Source: Candidatus Methanophagales archaeon
GTDB taxonomy: Archaea; Halobacteriota; Syntropharchaeia; Alkanophagales; Methanospirareceae
Reading direction: 5' to 3'
NCBI GenBank assembly: GCA_021159475.1
Contig: JAGGRS010000221.1
Span: 1 to 5,485 of the forward strand
DNA: 5,485 nt
Both the position numbers and the translations under genes were made by a program. Shown here piece after piece: positions 1 through 5,268 of this stretch. Every line of letters begins with the position of its first letter. The first letter of the stretch is position 1. The notes beneath the pieces were generated by a model, which was given only the letters and a program-made list of their open reading frames with translations, was not told the origin of the DNA and did not search any database.

Positions 1-26
1 AAATAAGCACGATAGAGGAGACAAAA

Positions 27-1736
27 ATGGATGCCAGCATCCCGAGAGACCCCCTGGGGATATTAAAGACCGTCTTCGGCTATCCCTCATTTCGTTCACG
101 GCAAGGGGAAATAATAGAGAATGTCTTAGCAGGACGGAACACACTCGCCATTCTACCCACGGGCGCCGGTAAATCGCTATGCTTTCAAATACCCGCATTG
201 ATATTTGATGGCTTGACTGTTGTTGTAAGTCCGTTAATCGCACTGATGAAGGACCAGGTGGACGGGCTGAAGAAGAGAGGCGTGCTTGATGTGGCGTATA
301 TCAATTCCACACTCGACCATAGTGCGAAAGAACGCGTGTATGAGCAATTGAGGGACTCAAAATTGAAGATGCTGTATCTCGCCCCGGAAACGTTCGTGGA
401 TGACAAATTGATGCGTGTATTGAAGAGCAGCGACATCAGCCTGATAGCGATTGACGAGGTGCATTGCATTTCTATCTGGGGTCATAACTTCAGACCCGAT
501 TATTTACGGCTGAAGCGCGTAATTAGTGAACTGAATAACCCACCAATCTTAGGATTGACTGCAACAGCCACACGAACTGTTGAAGAGGACATACAGGCTC
601 AACTGGGCGTCAAATGCGATGTCTTCAAGGATAGCTTTGACAGAAGGAATCTACTGTTTTCCGTGCTCACAATGAAAAGCGACATAAGAAAGGAGGAAAT
701 TCTCAAAGATGTCCTGGAAAAGCTAAAGGGCTCCATCATCGTATATGTGAATTTCACGAAGACGGCGGAGGAACTGGCGGGCTATTTATCAAGCGAAGGC
801 TTAAGTGCTTCGTTTTATCACGGTCAGATGGAGAAGGAGGAGAGGAAGAGGGTACAAAATGATTTCATGAGCGGTAGAACGAGAATCGTCGTCGCAACGA
901 GTGCTTTCGGGATGGGTATAGATAAAGAGGACATAAGAGGTATAATCCATTTCAATTTACCGAAATCAATAGAGGACTATTATCAAGAGGTGGGTCGTGC
1001 AGGCAGGGATGGAAATATCTCCAATTGCATATTGCTCTATTCTGAGATTGACGAGATAAAACTGAGGAGATTGATTCGATATAATACACCCACTCGTAAA
1101 CAAATAAAAGCAGTGCTTGATTCTTTGATGAACCGCGGCGTGGGTGGTGGCGGCGGGAGCGGTTTGGTTTATGTGAATGTGAAGCGAATGGCATACGATT
1201 TGGGACTTGATGAGGTGCCTCTCAGGATATTGTTGCATCATCTTGAGGAGAAGGGAGCGATAAAGACGCATTTCAAGATTTTCCGCCGTGCCATGATAAG
1301 ATTGAACGATGATGAACTGGATGGCAACGCAGAGTTTGAAAGAATAGTCAGGAGTGGGCATTTCGGAGAGGATAAATGGATGGACCTGGTAGCGTTAAGT
1401 AGAGAACTCGGGATGTCTATCCCGAAGTTAAACCGGCTTTTGCGTGATTTGAAAGCATCGGGTAAGATAGAACTCGTGGAACGGGACGTTTGCATACCCG
1501 TTGAGATAAAACCCGGTATAAGGGGAATTGACGTGGAGGGGATACGAAACACGTTCATGGAATTGGAGAGGAGTGGACACGAGAAGATTGACCGCGTGGT
1601 TGAGTATATAAAGAGCGGGGAATGCAGGAGGCGGTTCATCTTGAAATACTTCGGCGAGGATTACAATCAGCCGTGCAACGCTTGCGATGTCTGCAATCCG
1701 GTTTTGAAATTCGATGGAGGTATCAAAGCAAGGTAA
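27..1736 (+). CDS. recQ: RecQ-family ATP-dependent 3'-5' DNA helicase with C-terminal zinc motif
   Basis: This is a superfamily 2 DNA helicase expected to unwind forked or recombining DNA in repair. Seen in the 569-residue protein: motif 0 around FRSRQ (22-26), Walker A PTGAGKS (44-50), motif Ia VSPLIALMKDQ (67-77), motif II DEVH (143-146) followed by the RecQ aromatic-rich loop CISIWGHNFRPDY (147-159), motif III LTATAT (177-182), motif IV near 237-265, motif V ATSAFGMGID (290-299) and motif VI QEVGRAGRDG (320-329). A glycine-rich linker (371-378) leads to two winged-helix-like stretches (about 381-426 and 450-496). The RecQ zinc signature CRRRFILKYFGE...C..C..C comes last, with Cys 533, 550, 553 and 556. 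In E. coli RecQ the zinc site precedes the winged helix and an HRDC domain follows; here the order differs and HRDC is absent. DEVH replaces the usual DEAH. The ATG is supported by GAGGAG at 15-20, six bases upstream. The family assignment is secure; biological partners are unknown. Confidence 0.96.
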   Translation: MDASIPRDPLGILKTVFGYPSFRSRQGEIIENVLAGRNTLAILPTGAGKSLCFQIPALIFDGLTVVVSPLIALMKDQVDGLKKRGVLDVAYINSTLDHSAKERVYEQLRDSKLKMLYLAPETFVDDKLMRVLKSSDISLIAIDEVHCISIWGHNFRPDYLRLKRVISELNNPPILGLTATATRTVEEDIQAQLGVKCDVFKDSFDRRNLLFSVLTMKSDIRKEEILKDVLEKLKGSIIVYVNFTKTAEELAGYLSSEGLSASFYHGQMEKEERKRVQNDFMSGRTRIVVATSAFGMGIDKEDIRGIIHFNLPKSIEDYYQEVGRAGRDGNISNCILLYSEIDEIKLRRLIRYNTPTRKQIKAVLDSLMNRGVGGGGGSGLVYVNVKRMAYDLGLDEVPLRILLHHLEEKGAIKTHFKIFRRAMIRLNDDELDGNAEFERIVRSGHFGEDKWMDLVALSRELGMSIPKLNRLLRDLKASGKIELVERDVCIPVEIKPGIRGIDVEGIRNTFMELERSGHEKIDRVVEYIKSGECRRRFILKYFGEDYNQPCNACDVCNPVLKFDGGIKAR

Positions 1737-1776
1737 GTGGAATCCTTCTCAGCCTGAGTTTATGAGTGCAACTTTC

Positions 1777-1794
1777 TGGCTTTTTAAGAAGCCA
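1777..1794 (+). terminator. possible recQ terminator hairpin
   Basis: TGGCTT at 1777-1782 pairs with AAGCCA at 1789-1794, and a T-G pair (1783/1788) can extend the stem over a four-base loop. Five consecutive T (1781-1785) lie in the stem and loop, and another short T-run follows at 1809-1812. Archaeal termination mainly needs T-rich stretches, so the T-runs about 45-75 bases after the recQ stop may matter more than the hairpin. The stem is short and could be chance. Confidence 0.27.
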
Positions 1795-1834
1795 CTGCTG
1801 ACACACTCTTTTAAGTTAAACCTAACCGGAGATA

Positions 1835-1860
1835 TTTAAATACGCGGAACCTTAAATATA
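1835..1860 (+). promoter_or_regulatory. two TATA-like boxes, candidate archaeal promoter(s)
   Basis: TTTAAATA at 1835-1842 matches the archaeal TATA consensus TTTAWATA exactly. A second box, TTAAATATA (1852-1860), follows GGAAC, which resembles a BRE. With the usual spacing of about 25 bases from box to start site, the first would start transcription near 1861-1866 and the second near 1878-1885. No good protein start with a ribosome site follows within 150 bases, so the likely product is the structured RNA described at 1861-2004, possibly reading through into the thioredoxin operon. The match is seen; use as a promoter is inferred. Confidence 0.5.
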
Positions 1861-2004
1861 GAACTGCCCCCTTCGAAGAGTAGTAAGAAGAGATGATTAC
1901 TATGGCAAACGGGGGGCGACAGAAGCCGTATTGCACGGTCCCTGCGGTAGCAAATTTGATTTGATTCTGGCGATGACCGCAAGAGGTAACCGCAATACGG
2001 CACA
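1861..2004 (+). ncRNA. candidate structured non-coding RNA (or structured leader)
   Basis: No convincing protein is encoded here, yet the segment is dense in complementary arms. The 5' domain has GCCCCC (1866-1871) pairing with GGGGGC (1912-1917), enclosing a second stem TAGTAA (1881-1886) with TTACTA (1897-1902). The 3' domain has a perfect ten-base stem, GCCGTATTGC (1925-1934) with GCAATACGGC (1992-2001), enclosing TGCGGT (1943-1948) with ACCGCA (1976-1981). The unpaired sides between those last two stems are 8 and 10 bases. ACA follows the outer stem directly at 2002-2004. Around 1948-1951 and 1970-1976 the bases can form a kink-turn-like junction. Stem, pocket, kink-turn and 3' ACA resemble an archaeal H/ACA pseudouridylation guide RNA. 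However, the pocket-to-ACA distance (20 bases) exceeds the usual 14-16. It could instead be an unknown small RNA or a regulatory leader. TATA boxes lie just upstream. The ends are approximate. Confidence 0.42.
1925..2001 (+). other. long imperfect hairpin with perfect 10-bp closing stem
   Basis: The closing stem (1925-1934 with 1992-2001) is perfect over ten pairs. Inside it GGT (1937-1939) can pair with ACC (1989-1991), and TGCGGT (1943-1948) pairs with ACCGCA (1976-1981). A small apical hairpin CAAAT (1951-1955) with ATTTG (1959-1963) is also possible. A perfect ten-base inverted repeat at this distance is unlikely to be chance, so some structure in RNA or DNA is well supported; its role is not. 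Confidence 0.7.
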
Positions 2005-2017
2005 TATAACACAAACA

Positions 2018-2030
2018 CAAAACTTATAAT
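2018..2030 (+). promoter_or_regulatory. candidate promoter of the thioredoxin-DP1-prenyltransferase operon
   Basis: CTTATAAT (2023-2030) is a TATA-like box preceded directly by CAAAA, which fits the archaeal BRE. Transcription would start around 2048-2055, leaving a short leader that still contains the strong Shine-Dalgarno site at 2063-2070. This would also place the upstream ATG at 2049 at or before the transcript start, in agreement with the downstream start chosen for thioredoxin. Confidence 0.5.
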
Positions 2031-2062
2031 AGACAAAAGCTATCTCTTATGTTCATAAAGAG

Positions 2063-2070
2063 AAAGGAGG
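2063..2070 (+). promoter_or_regulatory. strong ribosome binding site that decides the thioredoxin start
   Basis: AAAGGAGG lies eight bases before the ATG at 2079, an ideal spacing. The in-frame ATG at 2049 has no comparable site upstream (CTATCTCTT precedes it), and the strong site would lie inside its reading frame. The 2079 start is therefore preferred. Confidence 0.72.
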
Positions 2071-2078
2071 GCATCGGG

Positions 2079-2531
2079 ATGAAGGAAAAGGAAGAGGGTA
2101 GTGGCAATAAAAATGAAGATATTGAGATAGAGCGGATAAAAGCGAAGAAGATGCGAGAGATGGAAGCGAGAATGAAGTCGAAGAAAGAGGGTAAGAAAGG
2201 TGAGCAGTTAATTGACCACCCACTGACCCTGGATGACAGCAGTTTTATACCGACCGTGAGGAAATATCCGCTGGTCGTGGTAGATTGCTGGGCTCCCTGG
2301 TGCGCACCATGCAGAATGGTAGCGCCGATAATAGATGAACTGGCACGTGAATATGCGGGTAAGGTCGTTTTTGGGAAACTGAACGTGGACGAGAATCCGC
2401 GGATTGCCTCTGAGTTCGCTATCATGGCTATACCCACCATGTTCATCTTCAAGAATGGCGAGCCGGTGGATGTTATCCAGGGCGCGTTACCAAAACCATA
2501 TCTCGAAGCGAAGTTGCGGGAATGGATCTGA
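2079..2531 (+). CDS. thioredoxin with charged N-terminal extension (WCAPC active site)
   Basis: A cytoplasmic protein-disulfide reductase of the thioredoxin fold. From the ATG at 2079 it has 150 residues. The thioredoxin domain covers about 45-150: LVVVDCWAPWCAPCRMVAP contains the buried Asp69 and the redox pair Cys75/Cys78 in W-C-A-P-C, and the cis-proline loop is MAIPT with Pro119. The usual motif is CGPC, so Gly is replaced by Ala. An extra Cys70 lies just before the active site. Residues 1-41 are almost wholly Lys, Glu, Asp and Arg, with an I-x-x-I-x-x-x-K-M-R-E-M pattern that suggests a charged helix; similar short extensions occur in some archaeal thioredoxins. There is no signal peptide. 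An ATG at 2049 would add ten residues but lacks a ribosome site. The gene heads a run with DP1 21 bases downstream. Its reductase and client proteins cannot be read from the window. Confidence 0.92.
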   Translation: MKEKEEGSGNKNEDIEIERIKAKKMREMEARMKSKKEGKKGEQLIDHPLTLDDSSFIPTVRKYPLVVVDCWAPWCAPCRMVAPIIDELAREYAGKVVFGKLNVDENPRIASEFAIMAIPTMFIFKNGEPVDVIQGALPKPYLEAKLREWI

Positions 2532-2552
2532 GCCGGGACTCTATCAAAAGCG

Positions 2553-4076
2553 ATGTATGGTCCAGAGCCAGAGCCGAAGCGCGGAGGCAGGGAGCCAGAG
2601 ATAGTGGCAGGGGTTGAGTTAGAGATAGTAAAGCGATTTGCCGAATTAGGGTATCAGGTTCAGCCTGATGCTGTTGATTTGTTAAGGCGATACCAATTAG
2701 AGCAAGGAGTCGGTAGCAGCGAGATAGTAGAATGGGTGGTTAATTCGCTTGATTCCTCCTCCGTATTTGTCATCTCTGAAGAGCATATAGCAGAAGTCAT
2801 CAAGCATCAGACTCATATTCAGACTCAGCATCGAGTCACGAATCAGGAGCGAGCACCAGCACCTCCTGTGATTATTAAATCATTCGCCAGCAGTGCCGGC
2901 AGTGTGCAGCAGGGCGATTTCTTACAGCATTTCATCAGCAGATACGAGGAGATAGGGGGCATAATAAAGAGGAGAATGAATAGTTCACGGATAGGGTCTG
3001 TTAGAAATATAAGAACGGATGAGGACGTTTCCGTGGTGGGCATGGTCACATCGGTGAACAAGACAGCGAGGGGCAATCTCCTGGTAGATTTGGAAGACCC
3101 TTCAGGGCATATCCCTGTGGTTCTACCCCACCATAACGAGGTGATTCCTGATGAGGTGATAGGTGTGACCGGCACGCTAACCAGGAGCGGTTATCTGATT
3201 GCCCACAGGCTGGTCTATCCCGATATCCCGCTCCACAAAACGGCGCAGTCCTCTTTACCGCTCGCATCCTCATGTGAAGAACCCGGATATGCGGTATTTA
3301 TATCAGATATGCATGTAGGTAGCCGGGCTTTCCGTGAAGATGCATGGGATAGCTTTGTGGACTGGCTGAGAGAAGCGGTCAGGAGCAGGAGTATAGATAT
3401 TGGTTATCTGATTGTTGCAGGTGATATCGTAGATGGGATAGGTGTATACCCGGGACAGGAGAGTGACCTGGCAATTGAGGATATAGAGGAGCAGTATAAG
3501 ATGGCAGCGCAGTGTCTCAAGCGCATACCTGGAAGCATACACGTGGTGCTCGCACCGGGTAACCACGATGCAGTGAGGAGTGCAGAGCCTCAACCGCCAT
3601 TGCACGGGGATTTCCAGCGCTTTTTCCCTCCCAATACCTGCTTCGTGAGTAATCCTGCATATATAAAAGTGGGTGGCAGAATTGTTTTGATCTATCACGG
3701 TCAGTCTTTTGACGACTTCGTTAACGCGGTATCGCGCCTGGATTATTCAAAGCCTGCGGATATGATGGTGGAGATGCTGAGAAGGCGGCATATAGCGCCG
3801 ATATATGGTAATAGTGTATCTATTATCCCGGATGGGCATGATTATGGTGTGATAAACCCCGTACCCGATATACTCCATTGCGGGCATACACATACAGTGG
3901 GAATTGCGAGATACCGTGATGTGCTACTGATAAATTCGGGAGCATGGCAGTCACAGACGGAGTATCAGAAGAAGAGGGGTATAAATCCCGTTGTCGGGTG
4001 TGCAACACTCGTAGAGCTCTCAGAGCTGAAGACAAAAGTGCTGGATTTCGGTAAAGATAAAGATAAAGAGGGATAG
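2553..4076 (+). CDS. polB: family D DNA polymerase small subunit DP1 (3'-5' exonuclease)
   Basis: DP1 is the small subunit of PolD, the replicative polymerase of euryarchaea; it provides Mre11-like proofreading nuclease activity and partners with the large subunit DP2, which is not in this window. In the 507 residues: an N-terminal helical domain (about 20-85), a polar Gln/Thr/Pro-rich linker (85-120), an OB fold (about 158-225), then a calcineurin-like phosphoesterase domain (246-490). Metal-binding motifs are complete: SDMHVGS (Asp252, His254), AGDIVDGIGVYPGQE (Asp291), APGNHDAVRSAEPQP (Asn338, His339), YHGQSFDD (His382) and CGHTHTVG (His445, His447). NSGAWQSQTEYQKK (461-474) is also typical of DP1. 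No obvious ribosome site precedes the ATG at 2553. An in-frame GTG at 2604 has GGGAG (2590-2594) nine bases upstream and would remove 17 low-complexity residues, giving an N-terminus closer to the family's usual one. The start is therefore open. It lies between thioredoxin and uppS in one apparent operon. Confidence 0.96.
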   Translation: MYGPEPEPKRGGREPEIVAGVELEIVKRFAELGYQVQPDAVDLLRRYQLEQGVGSSEIVEWVVNSLDSSSVFVISEEHIAEVIKHQTHIQTQHRVTNQERAPAPPVIIKSFASSAGSVQQGDFLQHFISRYEEIGGIIKRRMNSSRIGSVRNIRTDEDVSVVGMVTSVNKTARGNLLVDLEDPSGHIPVVLPHHNEVIPDEVIGVTGTLTRSGYLIAHRLVYPDIPLHKTAQSSLPLASSCEEPGYAVFISDMHVGSRAFREDAWDSFVDWLREAVRSRSIDIGYLIVAGDIVDGIGVYPGQESDLAIEDIEEQYKMAAQCLKRIPGSIHVVLAPGNHDAVRSAEPQPPLHGDFQRFFPPNTCFVSNPAYIKVGGRIVLIYHGQSFDDFVNAVSRLDYSKPADMMVEMLRRRHIAPIYGNSVSIIPDGHDYGVINPVPDILHCGHTHTVGIARYRDVLLINSGAWQSQTEYQKKRGINPVVGCATLVELSELKTKVLDFGKDKDKEG

Positions 4077-4100
4077 ATATAGGAATAGGAGTAGAGAGAG

Positions 4101-4976
4101 ATGAAGCGCGAATTTGCGAGGCTATGCAACTGGCTCCGTGACAGGGTGTATGGCGAATATGAGAGGATGCTGGAGGAGGAGATACTGGAGCGGAGCTTGC
4201 CTGAACACGTGGCTATAATCATGGATGGTAACAGGCGATTTGCGAGGAAGATAGGAATATCGGCGGAGGAGGGCTACCTCTATGGCGCTGAGGTGACAGA
4301 ACGAATGATTGAGTGGTGTTTTGACCTCGGCATAAAGCAACTCACGATTTATGCTTTCTCTGTCGAGAACTTCTGTCGCACGGAAGAGGAGAAGAAGCAG
4401 CTATTTGAGCTCATGCGTGCCGAGTTCGAGAAGATAAGCAGGGATGACAGGGTGCATCGTCGCGGTGTGCGTGTAAAAGCAATAGGAAACGTCAACTTAC
4501 TGCCGGCGAGTGTGAGAGAAGCGATAAAGAAAGCAGAGCGTGCAACCGAACGATACAGGAAGTTCAGGTTATTTATAGCGGTGGCTTACAGTGGCAGGAT
4601 GGAGATACTGGATTCAGTCCGAATAATTGCGAGCATGGTGAAGAAGGGACTGCTATCCGCATCAGAGATAAGAGAAGATACAATATCACGGCATCTGTAT
4701 ATAAGTGAGCTGGAGGATGGGGATACAGGTGCGGAGGAGAGTGCGAAGACGGCAGTGGACCTGATTATAAGGACGGGTGGCGAGATGAGGTTGAGCAATT
4801 TTGTGCCATGGCAGGCACTGGGCAACGAATGCGCGGCTTATTTCTGCGCACCTTTCTGGCCCGAGTTCAGGAGAATAGACCTGCTGAGGGCGATAAGAAC
4901 ATATCAGGAGCGAGAGGAGGAGAGGCGGAGATACACGGTAAAGAGGATATTAAAATTGGTGAAGGCGTTCTCCTGA
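4101..4976 (+). CDS. uppS: cis-polyprenyl diphosphate synthase (UppS/DHDDS family)
   Basis: This enzyme adds isopentenyl units in cis to an allylic diphosphate, making the long polyprenyl (dolichol-type) diphosphate that archaea use as the glycan carrier for protein N-glycosylation. It acts at the cytoplasmic face of the membrane. The 291-residue protein shows the family motifs in order: HVAIIMDGNRRFAR (36-49) with catalytic Asp42, the SxEN motif as SVENF (88-92), AYSGRMEI (162-169), DLIIRTGGEMRLSNF (220-234) with Arg224, Glu228, Arg230 and Ser232, and FWPEF (262-266). DGNRRFA, instead of bacterial DGNGRWA, is the archaeal/eukaryotic style, as is the N-terminal helix (1-33). The C-terminus is Arg/Lys-rich and may contact membrane phospholipid. 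The ATG at 4101 follows an AGGAGT site at 4087-4092 and lies 24 bases after the DP1 stop, so co-transcription is likely. Chain length of the product cannot be predicted from the sequence. Confidence 0.95.
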   Translation: MKREFARLCNWLRDRVYGEYERMLEEEILERSLPEHVAIIMDGNRRFARKIGISAEEGYLYGAEVTERMIEWCFDLGIKQLTIYAFSVENFCRTEEEKKQLFELMRAEFEKISRDDRVHRRGVRVKAIGNVNLLPASVREAIKKAERATERYRKFRLFIAVAYSGRMEILDSVRIIASMVKKGLLSASEIREDTISRHLYISELEDGDTGAEESAKTAVDLIIRTGGEMRLSNFVPWQALGNECAAYFCAPFWPEFRRIDLLRAIRTYQEREEERRRYTVKRILKLVKAFS

Positions 4977-4977
4977 T

Positions 4978-5041
4978 TTCATCATAGTAACCGAAAAAAT
5001 TGGAAATTATATGTGATGAAGCCAGACGGTAGCACTCTGGC
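4978..5041 (+). other. two abutting inverted repeats downstream of uppS
   Basis: TTCATCA (4978-4984) pairs with TGATGAA (5014-5020), extendable by a T-G and an A-T pair. It is followed without a gap by GCCAGA (5021-5026) with TCTGGC (5036-5041) around a nine-base loop. The first arm starts one base after the uppS stop codon. The pair could act in termination or 3'-end protection of the operon transcript, but no T-run follows. Both stems are seen directly; the function is inferred. Confidence 0.4.
5001..5013 (+). promoter_or_regulatory. weak candidate promoter for the downstream surface-protein region
   Basis: GGAAA followed by TTATATG (5007-5013) resembles a BRE plus TATA box; a start near 5030-5038 would place the hairpin and ribosome site at 5056-5073 in the transcript. 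A second A/T-rich stretch, TAAATATTAAA (5043-5053), is an alternative. Neither matches the consensus as well as the box at 1835. The first lies inside the loop of the inverted repeat at 4978-5020. Confidence 0.3.
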
Positions 5042-5055
5042 GTAAATATTAAAGG

Positions 5056-5069
5056 CCCCTGCGGAGGGG
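5056..5069 (+). promoter_or_regulatory. hairpin covering a Shine-Dalgarno site
   Basis: CCCCT (5056-5060) pairs with AGGGG (5065-5069) over the four-base loop GCGG. The loop and 3' arm contain GGAGG (5063-5067), the only ribosome-site-like sequence for the ATG at 5074. The hairpin would hide it when folded. The stem is five strong pairs; no ligand-binding domain is evident. Confidence 0.35.
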
Positions 5070-5073
5070 GGCG

Positions 5074-5175
5074 ATGCGCAACATGAAAAGAGGCATGGGG
5101 GTATGGTGTGCGGTTGGGGTTTTAATGCCGTACTTGCCGGTTTTAAGCAAAAAGGGGGCGATGCGTGATGGATAA
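5074..5175 (+). CDS. possible small protein, 33 residues
   Basis: An ATG at 5074 follows GGAGG at 5063-5067 and opens a 33-codon frame ending in TAA at 5173. The product begins MRNMKRGMGVWCAVG and has a weakly hydrophobic middle, with basic residues at both ends. No family is recognised. GGTTTTAA occurs twice in it (5118-5125 and 5139-5146), 21 bases apart, so V-L-x-P/S is repeated at a seven-residue interval. The only support for translation is the ribosome site, which may be hidden in a hairpin. It could equally be non-coding leader. Confidence 0.22.
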   Translation: MRNMKRGMGVWCAVGVLMPYLPVLSKKGAMRDG

Positions 5176-5268
5176 GATTTGGAAGATTGCGGGTTTGGTT
5201 GCGGTGCTGGTGTGGTGGTTGTGAGTGTGTTTGGAGAGGGTTGTGAATGGGTGAAGTCGGAGGTTTAA
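5168..5268 (+). pseudogene. possible frameshifted small hydrophobic protein upstream of the surface protein
   Basis: From ATG 5168 the frame reads MDKIWKIAGLVAVLV, then WWL and TGA at 5222-5224 (18 residues). The start has a basic N-terminus and a hydrophobic run, like a membrane segment or signal peptide. A -1 shift near 5212, in a G/T repeat, opens a frame that continues VVVVSVFGEGCEWVKSEV and stops at TAA 5266-5268. This extends the hydrophobic stretch naturally and would give 33 residues. That stop overlaps the next start as TAATG, typical of translational coupling. The alternatives are a real gene broken by one base, a sequencing error, programmed frameshifting, or chance. AAAGGGGG at 5151-5158 is a possible ribosome site. 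Confidence 0.3.

Noticed and set aside
1895..1918. Resemblance of TTACTATGGCAAAC plus a G-run to an archaeal origin recognition box
   Set aside because: One degenerate match only, no second copy in inverted orientation and no orc1/cdc6 gene in the window; the G-run is explained by pairing with the C-run at 1866-1871.
1861..2004. tRNA gene in the structured intergenic segment
   Set aside because: No cloverleaf with a T-loop GTTCRA and acceptor stem of seven pairs can be drawn on either strand; the stem lengths and loop sizes do not fit.
1811..2036. Minus-strand frames of 66 and 69 codons over the recQ-thioredoxin gap
   Set aside because: No ribosome site, no recognisable motif, and they run through the inverted repeats; the paired arms explain the region better.
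2024..2452. Minus-strand 142-codon frame opposite thioredoxin
   Set aside because: It is the Ser/Phe-rich reverse reading of the charged Lys/Glu extension and thioredoxin codons, with no motif of its own.
2808..2827. CAGACTCA repeated twice in the DP1 linker
   Set aside because: Two short copies in a Gln/Thr/His-rich linker; low-complexity coding sequence, not a repeat element.
5013..5019. GTGATGA matches box C of a C/D-box guide RNA
   Set aside because: No CTGA box D follows within a suitable distance, and these bases pair with 4978-4984.
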